A DNA stretch of 64,000 nt from Clostridium magnum DSM 2767 (GCF_001623875.1 NZ_LWAE01000003.1:124001-188000), one strand, 5' to 3'. Counted from the stretch's first letter, positions 28,279 to 38,170 are shown. The notes: generated from the letters alone by a model not told the origin. Numbers and translations: made by a program.

Positions 28279-29553
28279 TTAATCTACTCTATTTGAAGAG
28301 TAGAGCTGATTTTTAGCCAGCAATCCAAAAATCATACGAATAAGTTTACGAGATGTTAGCGCGAGTGCTCGTTTGTGCTGATGTGTAGTTACTTCAGCAA
28401 ATTTCTTCTGATAGAACTCTTGATATTCAGGAATATGGCAAACAACACTTCCTGCAGCTTCTATGAGATAATAGCGTAAATAACGGTTACCAGCTTTGTT
28501 CATAGGTGTATTTTCAGCTTTAAAACCTCCAGATTGATTTTCTTTCCACACGATGCCAGCGTATTTAGCAATAGCATCATTACTAGGAAATGCATGCACA
28601 CTTCCTAATTCAGCAAGAATGCCACTGGAGTAAACAGGGCCAAAACCAGGAATAGACATTAATATTTTGTATTCCACAGGATTCATTCCCATAACAGCTT
28701 TTTCAATGGCTTTGTTAATACCTTTAAGTTCTTTATCAAAAGCCTGAATACAGTTGAAAGAACAAGCAATAGAGGTTGTTAATGGCTCATACAAACATTT
28801 ATCAAGACGGTATGAATTACGTGCAGCTTGCTGCAAAATTTCAGCAGTCATCTGAGGATTAGAAATCCTTTTCCGACTTTTTCTATTGACGAAGTCAACA
28901 AGTTCTTCAATTGATGTATTTGCAATATCTTCGGAAGATAGAAATTCAGTAAGTATTGAAGATGCGGTAGCACCGTATTTATTAGAAAAAGGATGATCTT
29001 CTCCCTGTAATAATGCAAATTCGCTGAACTTAAGAAATACATTGGATAACATGTAAGTTTTTTCTCTAGTTAAGCATTCAACAATATGAAGTCTGTGCCT
29101 TGTAAGTCTTTGCAGAGCAAGATATTGAGAACCACGCCAAGGTTCAATATGAATTCTGCCAACTCTTGCAAAGTCAGCAATAACAAAAGAGTCAATGCCA
29201 TCATTTTTATCAAGAGAATTAAAGGATTCTTTGTAGTTAGCAACTTCCTTAGGATTCAAGCAGTAAACATAAGGTTTGTAAGTCATAAGTTTTTCACTAG
29301 CAGATAAAAAATTGGCTATATGTACTCCATAAAAGGAAGTAGATTCTAAGCCGATTATAACAGCTTTAAAAGTATTGTTTTCTAAAACCTTAACAAGCAT
29401 GGATTCAAGTTGCTCTGCACCAAATTGCGTATTAGGAACAGGTTTCATCTTAATCAAGAATTCCTGTTCAAAATTAATAGCAGAGACAACATTTTGTCTC
29501 GCACCAATATCGATACCAACAAATAGAGTTGATAAGTAATCTAATTTCTTCAT
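28279..29553 (-). CDS. IS110 family transposase (DEDD recombinase)
   Basis: This encodes 424 residues from ATG 29553, preceded by AAAGGTGGTGATTTC. The N-terminal RuvC-like DEDD domain starts FVGIDIGARQNVVSAIN, with further acidic positions in IGLESTSFYG and DKNDGIDSFVIADFAR. The C-terminal transposase_20 domain contains MSIPGFGPVYSSGILAELG, where the catalytic serine is expected, and KYAGIVWKENQSGGFKAENT. The frame is intact, so the enzyme may be active. Family knowledge: these recombinases use an element-encoded bridge RNA to choose donor and target. Which IS110 subgroup it belongs to was not resolved. Confidence 0.92.
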   Translation of the reverse strand: MKKLDYLSTLFVGIDIGARQNVVSAINFEQEFLIKMKPVPNTQFGAEQLESMLVKVLENNTFKAVIIGLESTSFYGVHIANFLSASEKLMTYKPYVYCLNPKEVANYKESFNSLDKNDGIDSFVIADFARVGRIHIEPWRGSQYLALQRLTRHRLHIVECLTREKTYMLSNVFLKFSEFALLQGEDHPFSNKYGATASSILTEFLSSEDIANTSIEELVDFVNRKSRKRISNPQMTAEILQQAARNSYRLDKCLYEPLTTSIACSFNCIQAFDKELKGINKAIEKAVMGMNPVEYKILMSIPGFGPVYSSGILAELGSVHAFPSNDAIAKYAGIVWKENQSGGFKAENTPMNKAGNRYLRYYLIEAAGSVVCHIPEYQEFYQKKFAEVTTHQHKRALALTSRKLIRMIFGLLAKNQLYSSNRVD

Positions 29554-29573
29554 GAAATCACCACCTTTCAAAA

Positions 29574-29830
29574 ATAATGAGGAAATTAGAAAGGATTATC
29601 CTAATCCAAAGTACTAACTGCAACCTCGCGTAATTAGCATTCATCCAGACGCAAAACCTTGCTGGTGGCTGCGAAAGGAGATGCAACATTTGTGTAAGCA
29701 GAATATGATACTTTGGTCAGGCTGCAAGCTTTACAGGCAATAACACAATGTGTTTTGCAGGAGGAATACAGCAGTAACCTTCGCTAAAGTTCCGTTATGA
29801 CTATTTTAGCATTAGAAAATCCTTTAATAA
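29574..29830 (-). ncRNA. Candidate IS110 bridge RNA region
   Basis: This is non-coding DNA directly 5' of the transposase, where IS110-type bridge RNAs are encoded. On the minus strand it can form CTGCAA/TTGCAG enclosing ACACATTGTGT, a long-range CCAAAGTA/TACTTTGG helix, and CGCAGCCACCAGC/GTTTTGCG. A final GGATTA/TAATCC hairpin precedes the ribosome site. The guide loops were not assigned because the element's ends are unknown. This is a position- and structure-based inference. Confidence 0.55.
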
Positions 29831-29944
29831 ATAGTAGGTTAAAACAGTATAGATCGGAAAGTATAAGAATCAGCAATACTGAATTGGGAGAATCCCCACT
29901 AGAAAAATTGAGATGCTTTCTTAATCTATACAAAATATAAAAAA

Positions 29945-29985
29945 TAAATAAGTTTATAGGCAGTAAATAACTGCTATAAACTTAT
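29945..29985 (+). promoter_or_regulatory. Palindromic hairpin in the csxC-like 5' region
   Basis: ATAAGTTTATAGGCAGT pairs with ACTGCTATAAACTTAT around a short loop (one unpaired G), ending about 20 bases before the start codon and just before GAGGAGGATA. On the minus strand it is followed by T-rich DNA and could be a terminator. On the plus strand it would stabilise or gate the csxC-like mRNA. Confidence 0.6.
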
Positions 29986-30005
29986 TATACGAGGAGGATA
30001 CAAAT

Positions 30006-30851
30006 ATGAATAAAGAGAACGAAGCTAATGACAACATTCTTGGATACGTTGAGGAAACTGCTGATAGCACATGTTCATGTTCACAAAGTGAATCTGAATG
30101 TGCTCCACAACGTTGGTGTGGAAAAGTTGTTGATGCAAAGACAGAACCTGGTTGTGAAAATACACCTGTAGTTCCTAAAACTATAGATAAAGGCCTTTTT
30201 GTTACAAAAATTCCTATAGTGTTAGCTGAAGCAAATGTATCAATCCCAATTATGGCTGAACTCAAATTAGAAGACAATGCCATAGAAATAAAACGTATTA
30301 AAAAGAATGTATATGTAACTCAATGTCACCTTCTTCCTACAGATCCTTGTGATACTACAGGAACTTTATTCATTGAAGGATTTATTAGAAAGAATATTGA
30401 ATATGCTACTGAAGAGTGCTCAAATGATGAAGTTATATGCGGTAGAATTAAACACTGTACCTTTAAGGTACCTTTTAAATGCACAACTACAGTTTGTTTC
30501 TTCAGAAAACCTGTTCTTAGAGGGCCTATTTTTCTTCAAAATCCACCTACAACCGAAGCAGAAATATTTCAAGATACTCTAAAAAGCTGTGATGTTTGTA
30601 GAGAGCCTGTAATTGGAAAGGATCCTTGTCAGCAAAACTTTAAAACCACTGAGTTCTTTAATGAACCAATTTTCTGTGAATTAGTAAAAGCAATCTTTAA
30701 TGAAGCAGATATTCATAATTGCCCACAAACAAGTTGTACTGATCCTACAGAACAAAGTTTCCGTAAAATTACAGAAAAAGTACTTTTAACTCTAAAAATA
30801 AAAGTATTACAAAAACAGCAGGTAGCTCTTAACGCAGAAGATTTATGCTAG
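30006..30851 (+). CDS. CsxC-like exosporium/spore-surface protein (first copy)
   Basis: This encodes 281 residues starting after GAGGAGGATACAAAT. The first 45 residues are acidic and Cys-rich (TCSCSQSESECAPQRWC). The body has the CsxC-type core: KIPIVLAEANVSIPIMAE, AIEIKRIKKNVYVTQCHLLP, LFIEGFIRKNIEYATEEC, KHCTFKVPFKCTTTVCFF. The protein has about 19 cysteines and no signal peptide, which fits assembly into disulfide-rich spore layers from the mother cell. CsxC is known from exosporium of C. sporogenes-type spores; the assignment here rests on remembered motifs. A paralogue lies 1.8 kb downstream. Confidence 0.72.
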   Translation: MNKENEANDNILGYVEETADSTCSCSQSESECAPQRWCGKVVDAKTEPGCENTPVVPKTIDKGLFVTKIPIVLAEANVSIPIMAELKLEDNAIEIKRIKKNVYVTQCHLLPTDPCDTTGTLFIEGFIRKNIEYATEECSNDEVICGRIKHCTFKVPFKCTTTVCFFRKPVLRGPIFLQNPPTTEAEIFQDTLKSCDVCREPVIGKDPCQQNFKTTEFFNEPIFCELVKAIFNEADIHNCPQTSCTDPTEQSFRKITEKVLLTLKIKVLQKQQVALNAEDLC

Positions 30852-30957
30852 ATTTTCTAAAATCTTAAGGGTTTCATGAACAATATAACTATCTATGTAA
30901 AAATCAGTGCATAGATATAGACTATACATTAGAAAAAGAATATTCATACGAATAGTA

Positions 30958-30985
30958 ACAAATATACTAAGTAGCTCATACATTA
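30958..30985 (+). promoter_or_regulatory. Candidate sigma-K promoter
   Basis: CATACATTA at 30977-30985 matches the sigma-K -10 pattern CATANNNTA. An AC dinucleotide lies 17 bases upstream at 30958. It is 75 bases before the DUF4489 gene and suits late mother-cell expression of a spore-surface protein. Confidence 0.5.
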
Positions 30986-31059
30986 TAGTAGAAAGAATTT
31001 AATTTTTTCAAAGAATAAAGATTGGAACACCTTATGATAAGAAAGAGGAGGACTTTTTT

Positions 31060-31695
31060 ATGAAATTAAACTATGATTACGAAAGACCTGATTATGATCA
31101 ATGTGAATGCTATGGACCAAAAAGACCTGATTATGATAAATGTGAATATCGTGAACCAAAAAAACCTGTTTATCATGAATATGAGAAATGCTGTGATGAT
31201 CACAAATTTGCTAAATGCTACCCTAAGAGCCCATGCCCATATCCAATACTTTTTGAATGTGCTCAGGGAACATCAGTATCAATACCAGGGGTTGCTGCTC
31301 TAGCAGATACAACACCATTTACCCCTAGACCTTTAGGATGCCTCACTATAGATACAAGTTGTTTAAAAATGCCAGTAGTAAAATTTGATTTTTCAGCTAT
31401 TGTAAAATATATAGCTGTTGCAGATAATTTTCCAGCAAGACTAACTTTCGCATTATGTAAACAATGTGATAACGGAGATGAGATTTGCTGTGGAACTTGG
31501 GACTTTGCAGTTGATTTTGATGCTAACCTTGAACAGATTACTACTTCCTTTAGTTTCAGCCATTGTGAATGTAACAGCTGTCCAGGATGTTGCACTTACA
31601 CCGTTAAAATAATTGCAGCTACAAATGTAGGTGTTAATAACATCCTTGATGTATTCAACCCAAATCTTCAAGCATTTGCTAAGTCAAGTTGCTAG
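31060..31695 (+). CDS. Cys-rich DUF4489 spore-surface protein
   Basis: This encodes 211 residues with AGAGGAGG 10 bases before ATG. The N-terminus has two and a half copies of a 14-residue repeat (RPDYDQCECYGPK, RPDYDKCEYREPK, KPVYHEYEKC). From residue 65 a DUF4489-like domain follows: ILFECAQGTSVSIPG, LTIDTSCLKMPVVKFDFS, FALCKQCDNGDEICCGTW, FSHCECNSCPGCCTY. DUF4489 proteins occur in clostridial spores, often beside coat or exosporium genes. It is rich in Cys and has no signal peptide. It lies between two CsxC-like genes and ends in its own terminator. Confidence 0.72.
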   Translation: MKLNYDYERPDYDQCECYGPKRPDYDKCEYREPKKPVYHEYEKCCDDHKFAKCYPKSPCPYPILFECAQGTSVSIPGVAALADTTPFTPRPLGCLTIDTSCLKMPVVKFDFSAIVKYIAVADNFPARLTFALCKQCDNGDEICCGTWDFAVDFDANLEQITTSFSFSHCECNSCPGCCTYTVKIIAATNVGVNNILDVFNPNLQAFAKSSC

Positions 31696-31713
31696 ATAAA
31701 TCTTAATAAAATA

Positions 31714-31740
31714 GGGGAAGCTCTAACTAGAGCTCTCCCC
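31714..31740 (+). terminator. Terminator after the DUF4489 gene
   Basis: GGGGAAGCTCT and AGAGCTCTCCCC form a compact GC-rich hairpin followed by a T-rich stretch. Confidence 0.8.
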
Positions 31741-31821
31741 TTCAATTTTATTATTTATTGTACTAGCAGTAGTTAAAAGTTTATTTATATCATTATCTCT
31801 ATAAAAAAGGAGAATACAATT

Positions 31822-33560
31822 ATGAGTAAAAAACATCATTCAAAAAAACATCACTCTACAGAAAATCATAAAGATCATAGCAAAAAACATCGTAGAAGGA
31901 AACATAAGGAAAAAACAAGTAATCAACTTCTTAATAGTAATGATGTTAGTGATATATCTGATATAATCATGAAAAATACCGATTCTAACTCTGCGAATAG
32001 TGAAGATTTTAATGATTCAACAAAAAAACATAGAAAACATAAAAACATAGAAAACATAAAAAACATGAAAAAAAAGAAAAATTCACAGAAAACTATAATT
32101 CTGGATATAATTATATTGAATGTTTAAAGAATGAATTCCCTGAGGATTACTATGACAAATCTGTTGATAATGATTATCCTGATGATGAGTGTAATAAATG
32201 TGAAGATAATGATTCTTCTCTCAATCTCTATGTCAAATCTGTTGATAATGATTATCCTAATGATGAGTGTAATAAATGTGAAGATAATGATTCTTCTCTC
32301 AATCTCTATGTCAAATCTGTTGATAATGATTATCCTAATGATGAGTGTAATAAATGTGAAGATGATGATCCTTCTCTCAATCTCTATGTCAAATCTGTTG
32401 ATAATGATTATCCTGATGATGAGTGTAATAAATGTGAAGATAATGATTCTTCTCTCAATCTCTATGTCAAATCTGTTGATAATGATTATCCTAATGATGA
32501 GTGTAATAAATGTGAAGATGATGATCCTTCTCTCAATCTCTATGTCAAATCTGTTGATACCGATTATCCTAATGATGAGTGTAATAAATGTGAAGATGAT
32601 GATCCTTCTCTCAATCTCTATGTCAAATCTGTAGACAATGACTATCCTGATGATAGTCGTAATAGATGTGAAGATAATGATCCTTCTGATAATTTCTATG
32701 ACAAATCTGTTGATGATGATTATAATGAAGCTAACTGCATAGAAATCTACAGAGATAAATTTAATAAATATTATAAATCACAAAAACACTATAAACTTTA
32801 TAAGTGCAAGGATAAAAAATACACAAGCAAAGAAACTATAGTTAAATGTTGTGAAGTAAGTGTCAAATCAGAGACCTTACCTCTTTGCCCAAATACTCCC
32901 CAAACTCCATCAACTATTTGTAAACCTGCTGTGATAAATGTTCCGGTAGTATTATCTGAACCCAAAGTAACTATTTCTATTGTCTCATCTATAAAGTTAC
33001 AATACCCTGCTTTGGAAATTAAACGAATTAGAAAAAATGTATATTTAACCCAATGCAAACTTATTCCTAACTCTGGAGATGGTGATCCTGATGTGGGAAT
33101 AATATTTATAAGTGGTTTTATTAGAAAGAATATAGAATATGCTACTAAAAACTGCACTAACAAAAATGCATTGTGTGGAAATATAAAACATACAACAGTT
33201 AAAGTGCCTTTTAACTGTACCACAAGAATTATATTTCTAAATAGACCTATATTCATAGAAAATTTCACTCAAAATGAAGTGGAGATGTCTAAAAATTTCA
33301 TTAAGACTTGTGACCCTGGTGAAAATACTATACTAGGAGATACTCTTTGTGAACAGAACTTAAAATTCACAGAACTTTTCAACGAAGAAATCTTTTGCAA
33401 ATTAGTGAAATCTGAAATTATCCAGTGTGATATTTTTGAAAATCCTACTAAGTCAAAATACCAAACACCTATTAATTATATGTTGAAAGACATTAAGGAA
33501 AAAATTGTAATGAATTTAACAATAAAGATATTACAAAATCAACAATTAAAAATTCCTTAA
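31822..33560 (+). CDS. CsxC-like repeat-bearing spore-surface protein, interrupted by A-tract frameshift
   Basis: ATG 31822 follows AAAAAAGGAG. The first 73 codons encode a His/Lys-rich domain (KKHHSKKHHSTENHKDHSKK). At 32041 the run CATAAAAACAT has five A residues; a sixth would keep the KKHRKHKKH pattern and join the frame that reads through six 26-residue repeats (SVDNDYPNDECNKCEDNDSS) into a CsxC-type core (INVPVVLSEPKVTISI, EIKRIRKNVYLTQCKLIP, FISGFIRKNIEYATKNC), ending at 33560. The intact product would have about 579 residues. As written, translation stops at 32127. The shift may be slippage, a mutation or a sequencing error. The repeats and core contain no other stop. Confidence 0.75.
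32160..32705 (+). repeat. Six 78-bp tandem repeats plus one degenerate copy
   Basis: Units start at 32160, 32238, 32316, 32394, 32472 and 32550, with a diverged seventh at 32628. Each encodes SVDNDYP(D/N)DECNKCED, then (N/D)D(S/P)SLNLYVK, two Cys per unit. Variation is limited to a few codons, and units 3 and 5 share the DDP form, suggesting recent duplication in blocks. The repeat number is likely to differ among strains. Confidence 0.95.
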
Positions 33561-33564
33561 GCTA

Positions 33565-33671
33565 AAAGGGGCTGTTGCATTAGGCAACTTATATACAATA
33601 TATTGTTTTGTGAATTAATAACAAACGCAATATATTGTATTATTTGTTATTAGTGCCAAACAGCCTCTTTT
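33565..33671. terminator. Large bidirectional terminator
   Basis: Outer arms AAAAGGGGCTGTT and AACAGCCTCTTTT enclose inner ACAATATATTG/CAATATATTGT arms. It lies between the convergent csxC-like gene and ilvB. Confidence 0.75.
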
Positions 33672-33680
33672 GCATTTTAG

Positions 33681-35345
33681 TTATCCAATACTTTCAGTTA
33701 TTGGTGCCCCTGGAGGTACTATAGGCAATACCTTTTCGTTCTTATTTATATCACACTCAACTATAACTGGTTTATTTAGTGCTAAAGCTTCTTTTAATAC
33801 TTCTTCAACTTCTTCGTTATTTCTTATTTTCATAGTTTTTATTCCATAAGCATTACCAAGCTTCATCAAGTCAACCTCATCTCCAAATTTGGTATGACTA
33901 AAATGACCTTGAAAGAACAGTTCCTGCCATTGGTATACCATACCAAGAACATGGTTATTAAGTACAAGTTGTACAATAGGAATTTGATATTTTGCAACAG
34001 TAACAAGTTCATGAGCATTCATTTTAAAGCTTCCATCACCTGCTACATTTATTACCTTAGTATTTGGATTTCCAACCGCTGCCCCAATTGCGGCTGGAAG
34101 ACCAAATCCCATAGTTCCAAGCCCCCCTGATGTAACTAAAGTTCTTGGTTCTGTAAATTTAAAGTATTGAGCAGTCCAGATTTGATTTTGACCAACTTCA
34201 GTAGTTATAATGAAATTATCTTTAATTAATTCTTGTAATTTTTCTATAACATGTTTAGGACTTACAGAATACTCATTTTTTTGCTCAGCAGGCTTAATTT
34301 TTTGCCACTCTTTAATCTGATCCATCCAACTTATATTTTCTTTTTTATCAACTCTCTCGATCAGTGAACTAAGAACATCTTTTATATCACCTTTTAGAGG
34401 TACATCAATATCTATATTTTTTCCTAATTCCTTTGAATCTATATCAATATGAATTATTTTTGCATTAGGTGCAAAGGCTTCAACTTTGCTTATTACACGA
34501 TCACTGAATCTCGCCCCAACTGCAATAAGCACATCACATTTTGATACTGCAAGATTTGAACACTTACTTCCATGCATACCTATCATGCCCATATAATTTT
34601 CATGATCTCCTGAAAAAGCACCCATACCCATAAGTGAACAAGAAACAGGAGCATTAATTTTTTCTACAAATTTTCTAAGAAGTTCACTTGCATTGGATTT
34701 TACTACTCCTCCACCTACATAAATTACAGGCTTGCAGCTTTCATTTATATATTTAGCGGCATCATTTATATTTTCCGCATACTCATTTGTATATTCTAGA
34801 TTTTCCATTGCTACTTTTGATTCTTCAAAATTATAATCAATTTCTGCAACCTGTATATCTTTAGGCAAATCTACAAGTACTGGTCCTGGTCTTCCTGATA
34901 TAGCTGTTTTAAAAGCCTCTCTTATAGTAGATACTAGTTCATTTGGGTCTGTTACAATGTAATTCTTTTTTGTAATAGATTTAGTAATTTCTACAATATT
35001 TACTTCCTGAAAAGAATCTCTTCCGATTAAGCTTTGAGAAACTTGACCTGTAAAAACCAATAGTGGAACAGAATCTCCATAAGCTGTAGCTATACCCGTA
35101 ACTGTATTTGTAGCACCAGGGCCAGAAGTTGCAATAACAACCCCTACTTTCCCTGTCGATCTAGCGTACCCATCTGCAGCATGAGTAGCTCCCTGTTCAT
35201 GCGCTGTTAATATATGTGTTATTTCCCTTGTATTATATAGGGCATCATAAATAGGTAATACTGCTCCACCTGGATAGCCAAATATTGTATCAACACCCTG
35301 CTCTTTTAAACATTCTAGAAGTACTTGTGCACCTTGTAATTTCAT
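33681..35345 (-). CDS. ilvB: Acetolactate synthase, large catalytic subunit
   Basis: This is a 554-residue thiamine-diphosphate enzyme. The activating Glu is in AHEQGATHAADGYAR (about residue 49). The FAD-domain centre carries VGARFSDRV. The ThDP/Mg motif is GDGSFKMNAHELVTV..NN (about 437-465). The enzyme makes acetolactate from pyruvate, or acetohydroxybutyrate, for Val, Leu and Ile. No ilvN regulatory subunit gene is adjacent. The strict FAD-type signature makes an anabolic rather than catabolic AlsS role likely. Its 5' region has an inverted repeat at 35400-35430. Confidence 0.93.
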   Translation of the reverse strand: MKLQGAQVLLECLKEQGVDTIFGYPGGAVLPIYDALYNTREITHILTAHEQGATHAADGYARSTGKVGVVIATSGPGATNTVTGIATAYGDSVPLLVFTGQVSQSLIGRDSFQEVNIVEITKSITKKNYIVTDPNELVSTIREAFKTAISGRPGPVLVDLPKDIQVAEIDYNFEESKVAMENLEYTNEYAENINDAAKYINESCKPVIYVGGGVVKSNASELLRKFVEKINAPVSCSLMGMGAFSGDHENYMGMIGMHGSKCSNLAVSKCDVLIAVGARFSDRVISKVEAFAPNAKIIHIDIDSKELGKNIDIDVPLKGDIKDVLSSLIERVDKKENISWMDQIKEWQKIKPAEQKNEYSVSPKHVIEKLQELIKDNFIITTEVGQNQIWTAQYFKFTEPRTLVTSGGLGTMGFGLPAAIGAAVGNPNTKVINVAGDGSFKMNAHELVTVAKYQIPIVQLVLNNHVLGMVYQWQELFFQGHFSHTKFGDEVDLMKLGNAYGIKTMKIRNNEEVEEVLKEALALNKPVIVECDINKNEKVLPIVPPGAPITESIG

Positions 35346-35399
35346 AATGATAGCCCCCTTATTCTTGGAATTTCAATAAAAATTTATAACAATATTGAA

Positions 35400-35430
35400 T
35401 TAGTACACTAATACACATTAGTGATACTAA
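35400..35430 (-). promoter_or_regulatory. Inverted repeat upstream of ilvB
   Basis: TTAGTACACTAAT and ATTAGTGATACTAA form an imperfect palindrome 55-85 bases before the ilvB start. On the minus strand it contains TATTAGTGTACTA, a 13-mer also found in the operator-like site before the YtrA-type GntR gene at 42315-42335. It may be an operator or a weak hairpin. Confidence 0.5.
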
Positions 35431-35596
35431 ACCCTTATTAATAATCAATATTATACGAACATTCAACTTTTTTCATTTTTTGCAATCTTTAATGTGTAAA
35501 AGTTAGACCAAAATGTTTAAATCAGATTAGAGATTATACTTAGAATTTCTGTATTTAGAATTGAATATTGGAGTGTGATATCTATTTATATTTTTA

Positions 35597-36613
<1,017 letters not shown>

Positions 36614-36653
36614 TCATATTTATTATAAAATCATATTTATTTATAAAATTATA

Positions 36654-36900
36654 TAAAAAAAGACCAAACTTCTCACTGGGGCGAGAAGTTTAGTCGCGGT
36701 ACCACCCAAATATTTTACTCAATCAAATAACGACTTACGCCGGCACAGCTTAATTAATTCAGCCTGCAACTTAAGGGTGATTTTCAATAGATTCCAGTTT
36801 GTGAGCTTTCACCTAATCTCACTCTCTTTAAAACCTTTCTCCATTTACTCTTCCCTATCATTGTTTTTATGTATGAATTTTTGGTATATTCACAAAATGT
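36654..36900 (-). promoter_or_regulatory. T-box riboswitch, probably isoleucine-specific
   Basis: On the minus strand the leader shows the T-box core GGGTGGTACCGCG (36695-36707). It is followed by a terminator stem (ACTTCTCGCCCC..GAGAAGT) and a T run. Stem I has AGUA in the 5' strand (AAGAGTAAATGG) opposite GAAAATCACCC. The base AGGG/CCCT pair leaves ATC as the likely specifier codon, hence isoleucine. Uncharged tRNA Ile would favour antitermination and ilvC expression. Confidence 0.88.
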
Positions 36901-36907
36901 TATTATT

Positions 36908-36936
36908 ACTTTACTATACATTATTGATGATGTCAA
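36908..36936 (-). promoter_or_regulatory. Vegetative promoter for the ilvC T-box
   Basis: Minus strand TTGACA (36931-36936), a 17-base spacer and TAAAGT (36908-36913). Transcription would begin near 36900, directly at the T-box. Confidence 0.75.
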
Positions 36937-36939
36937 TAA

Positions 36940-37458
36940 CCAAGTTAAATTTTTTATTATTTCCAAAAATAACAATTTCATTCAAAATAAATTTACGTAT
37001 GTGACGATAATAATACCTAAAAATTCATTTGTCAATAGATTTTTTATTTTATATTTTATTTTCCTATAATTTATTTCACTTTAAATTTTTTCATTTTTAT
37101 TGCTCTGATATATGATATTAAGCCATTTATCAAAATATTACCTTAATAATTATTTATTTTTCTATTAGGCGCTTATGCTAAACATTTCTTTTAAATGATT
37201 TTATAATTGCAATTTTGAAATATTTTAAATATAAAATTTCATTTTTTACAAGTTAATTTTAAATCATCCTCGTCACCATAACCCCATTGACGTCCATTCT
37301 TCCATTTTGCAAGATTCAGTCCACCACCCACCTAATTGGCACTCAAATTGGCCTTTATCTATCTATTTTTTATACATTTATGAATTTTTATTTGTATCAA
37401 CTTGCACTTTTTATTCAATATGGGTATACTATATATAAGGAATGTTATTAAATAAGAG
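36940..37458. other. Intergenic region with a GC-richer patch
   Basis: About 500 bases, mostly AT-rich. A patch at 37262-37355 is clearly more GC-rich than its surroundings. On the minus strand (37239-37331) it can be read as a 30-codon piece ending naturally (LAKWKNGRQWGYGDEDDLK), without a ribosome site. It may be a gene remnant. I do not recognise it. Confidence 0.35.
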
Positions 37459-37467
37459 GTGAAACTC

Positions 37468-38142
37468 ATGAATACAATATCTGATTTTAAATTTCAATTA
37501 AATAAAAATAATATTATTAGTTCAGTTCAATCTTATTGCCAATCACCTCCCTATGAGGTACTGAGCAAAATATATGATAATATGCTTCCTTTAGTGAAAA
37601 AATATTCTAAGCCTTTAGGTCTATTTAAAATCGAAAGAAAATTAGACGAATTAAAGTTAATTTCATTAAAAGATTGTAAATTTGTAATCTATTGTGCTGT
37701 AACTATTGGTCAAAATTCTGTAGATAAAGTGAATAGTCTATTTAAGGATGGAAAATTTTACGAAGCAATTCTGTTTGATGCAATAGCTAGTTACTTCTTA
37801 TTCGATATAAGTGATCAACTATTTACTACAATATGTGAAAAATACAATGACATAAATTTAGGTCTTACCAATAAAATTGTACCTGGAGATGGTGATATAG
37901 ATTTGGAATATCAAAGGGAAATAATATCTAGATTACAAAGTAATACTATATCTATTGTTAATAACTGCATGCTTTATCCATCGAAGTCCATGTCCTATAT
38001 CTATGGAGCTGATGAGAGTATAGCTTCTAATCAATATAAAGATCACAGTTGCATTACATGTTCTAATATCTTTTGTAAAATGAAAAATTCTAAAGATAAC
38101 ATAGAATCTACTCTTATACCTAAAACAATGGGCTGCGCGTAA
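37468..38142 (+). CDS. Corrinoid/methionine-synthase activation-domain-like protein
   Basis: I choose ATG 37468 since AAGAGGTG lies just before it. The protein has about 224 residues. Its core resembles the MetH reactivation domain: LFDAIASYFLFDISDQLF, then VPGDGDIDLEYQREI and MLYPSKSMSYIYG, matching the SPGYGDLPLE and PSKS landmarks. The C-terminus carries CITCSNIFCKMK, a probable Fe-S or metal site. Stand-alone proteins of this type are found beside corrinoid methyltransferases and may help bind or reactivate cobalamin proteins. Here it is an orphan, 14 kb from the decayed methyltransferase locus. A dispersed repeat follows immediately. Confidence 0.75.
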   Translation: MNTISDFKFQLNKNNIISSVQSYCQSPPYEVLSKIYDNMLPLVKKYSKPLGLFKIERKLDELKLISLKDCKFVIYCAVTIGQNSVDKVNSLFKDGKFYEAILFDAIASYFLFDISDQLFTTICEKYNDINLGLTNKIVPGDGDIDLEYQREIISRLQSNTISIVNNCMLYPSKSMSYIYGADESIASNQYKDHSCITCSNIFCKMKNSKDNIESTLIPKTMGCA

Positions 38143-38170
38143 ATTGCAGCCTACTGTTTTATTTTCTCGT

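Larger units (their letters stand above)
28265..29830 (-). mobile_element. IS110-family insertion sequence (ends approximate)
   Basis: A complete IS110 transposase gene plus about 250 bases of structured non-coding DNA on its 5' side. IS110 elements lack terminal inverted repeats, so the ends cannot be fixed without an empty-site comparison. The bounds given here are estimates. The element sits between housekeeping genes and the spore-surface cluster. Confidence 0.7.

Noticed and set aside
32131..32634. Hydrophobic 167-residue frame over the tandem repeats
   Set aside because: It is the wrong frame of the repeats (Met/Leu/Ile artefact of GAT/AAT-rich codons). The Cys/Asp frame joins a conserved domain without stops.
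32160..32705. CRISPR-like array
   Set aside because: The units are contiguous, in frame and have no spacers.
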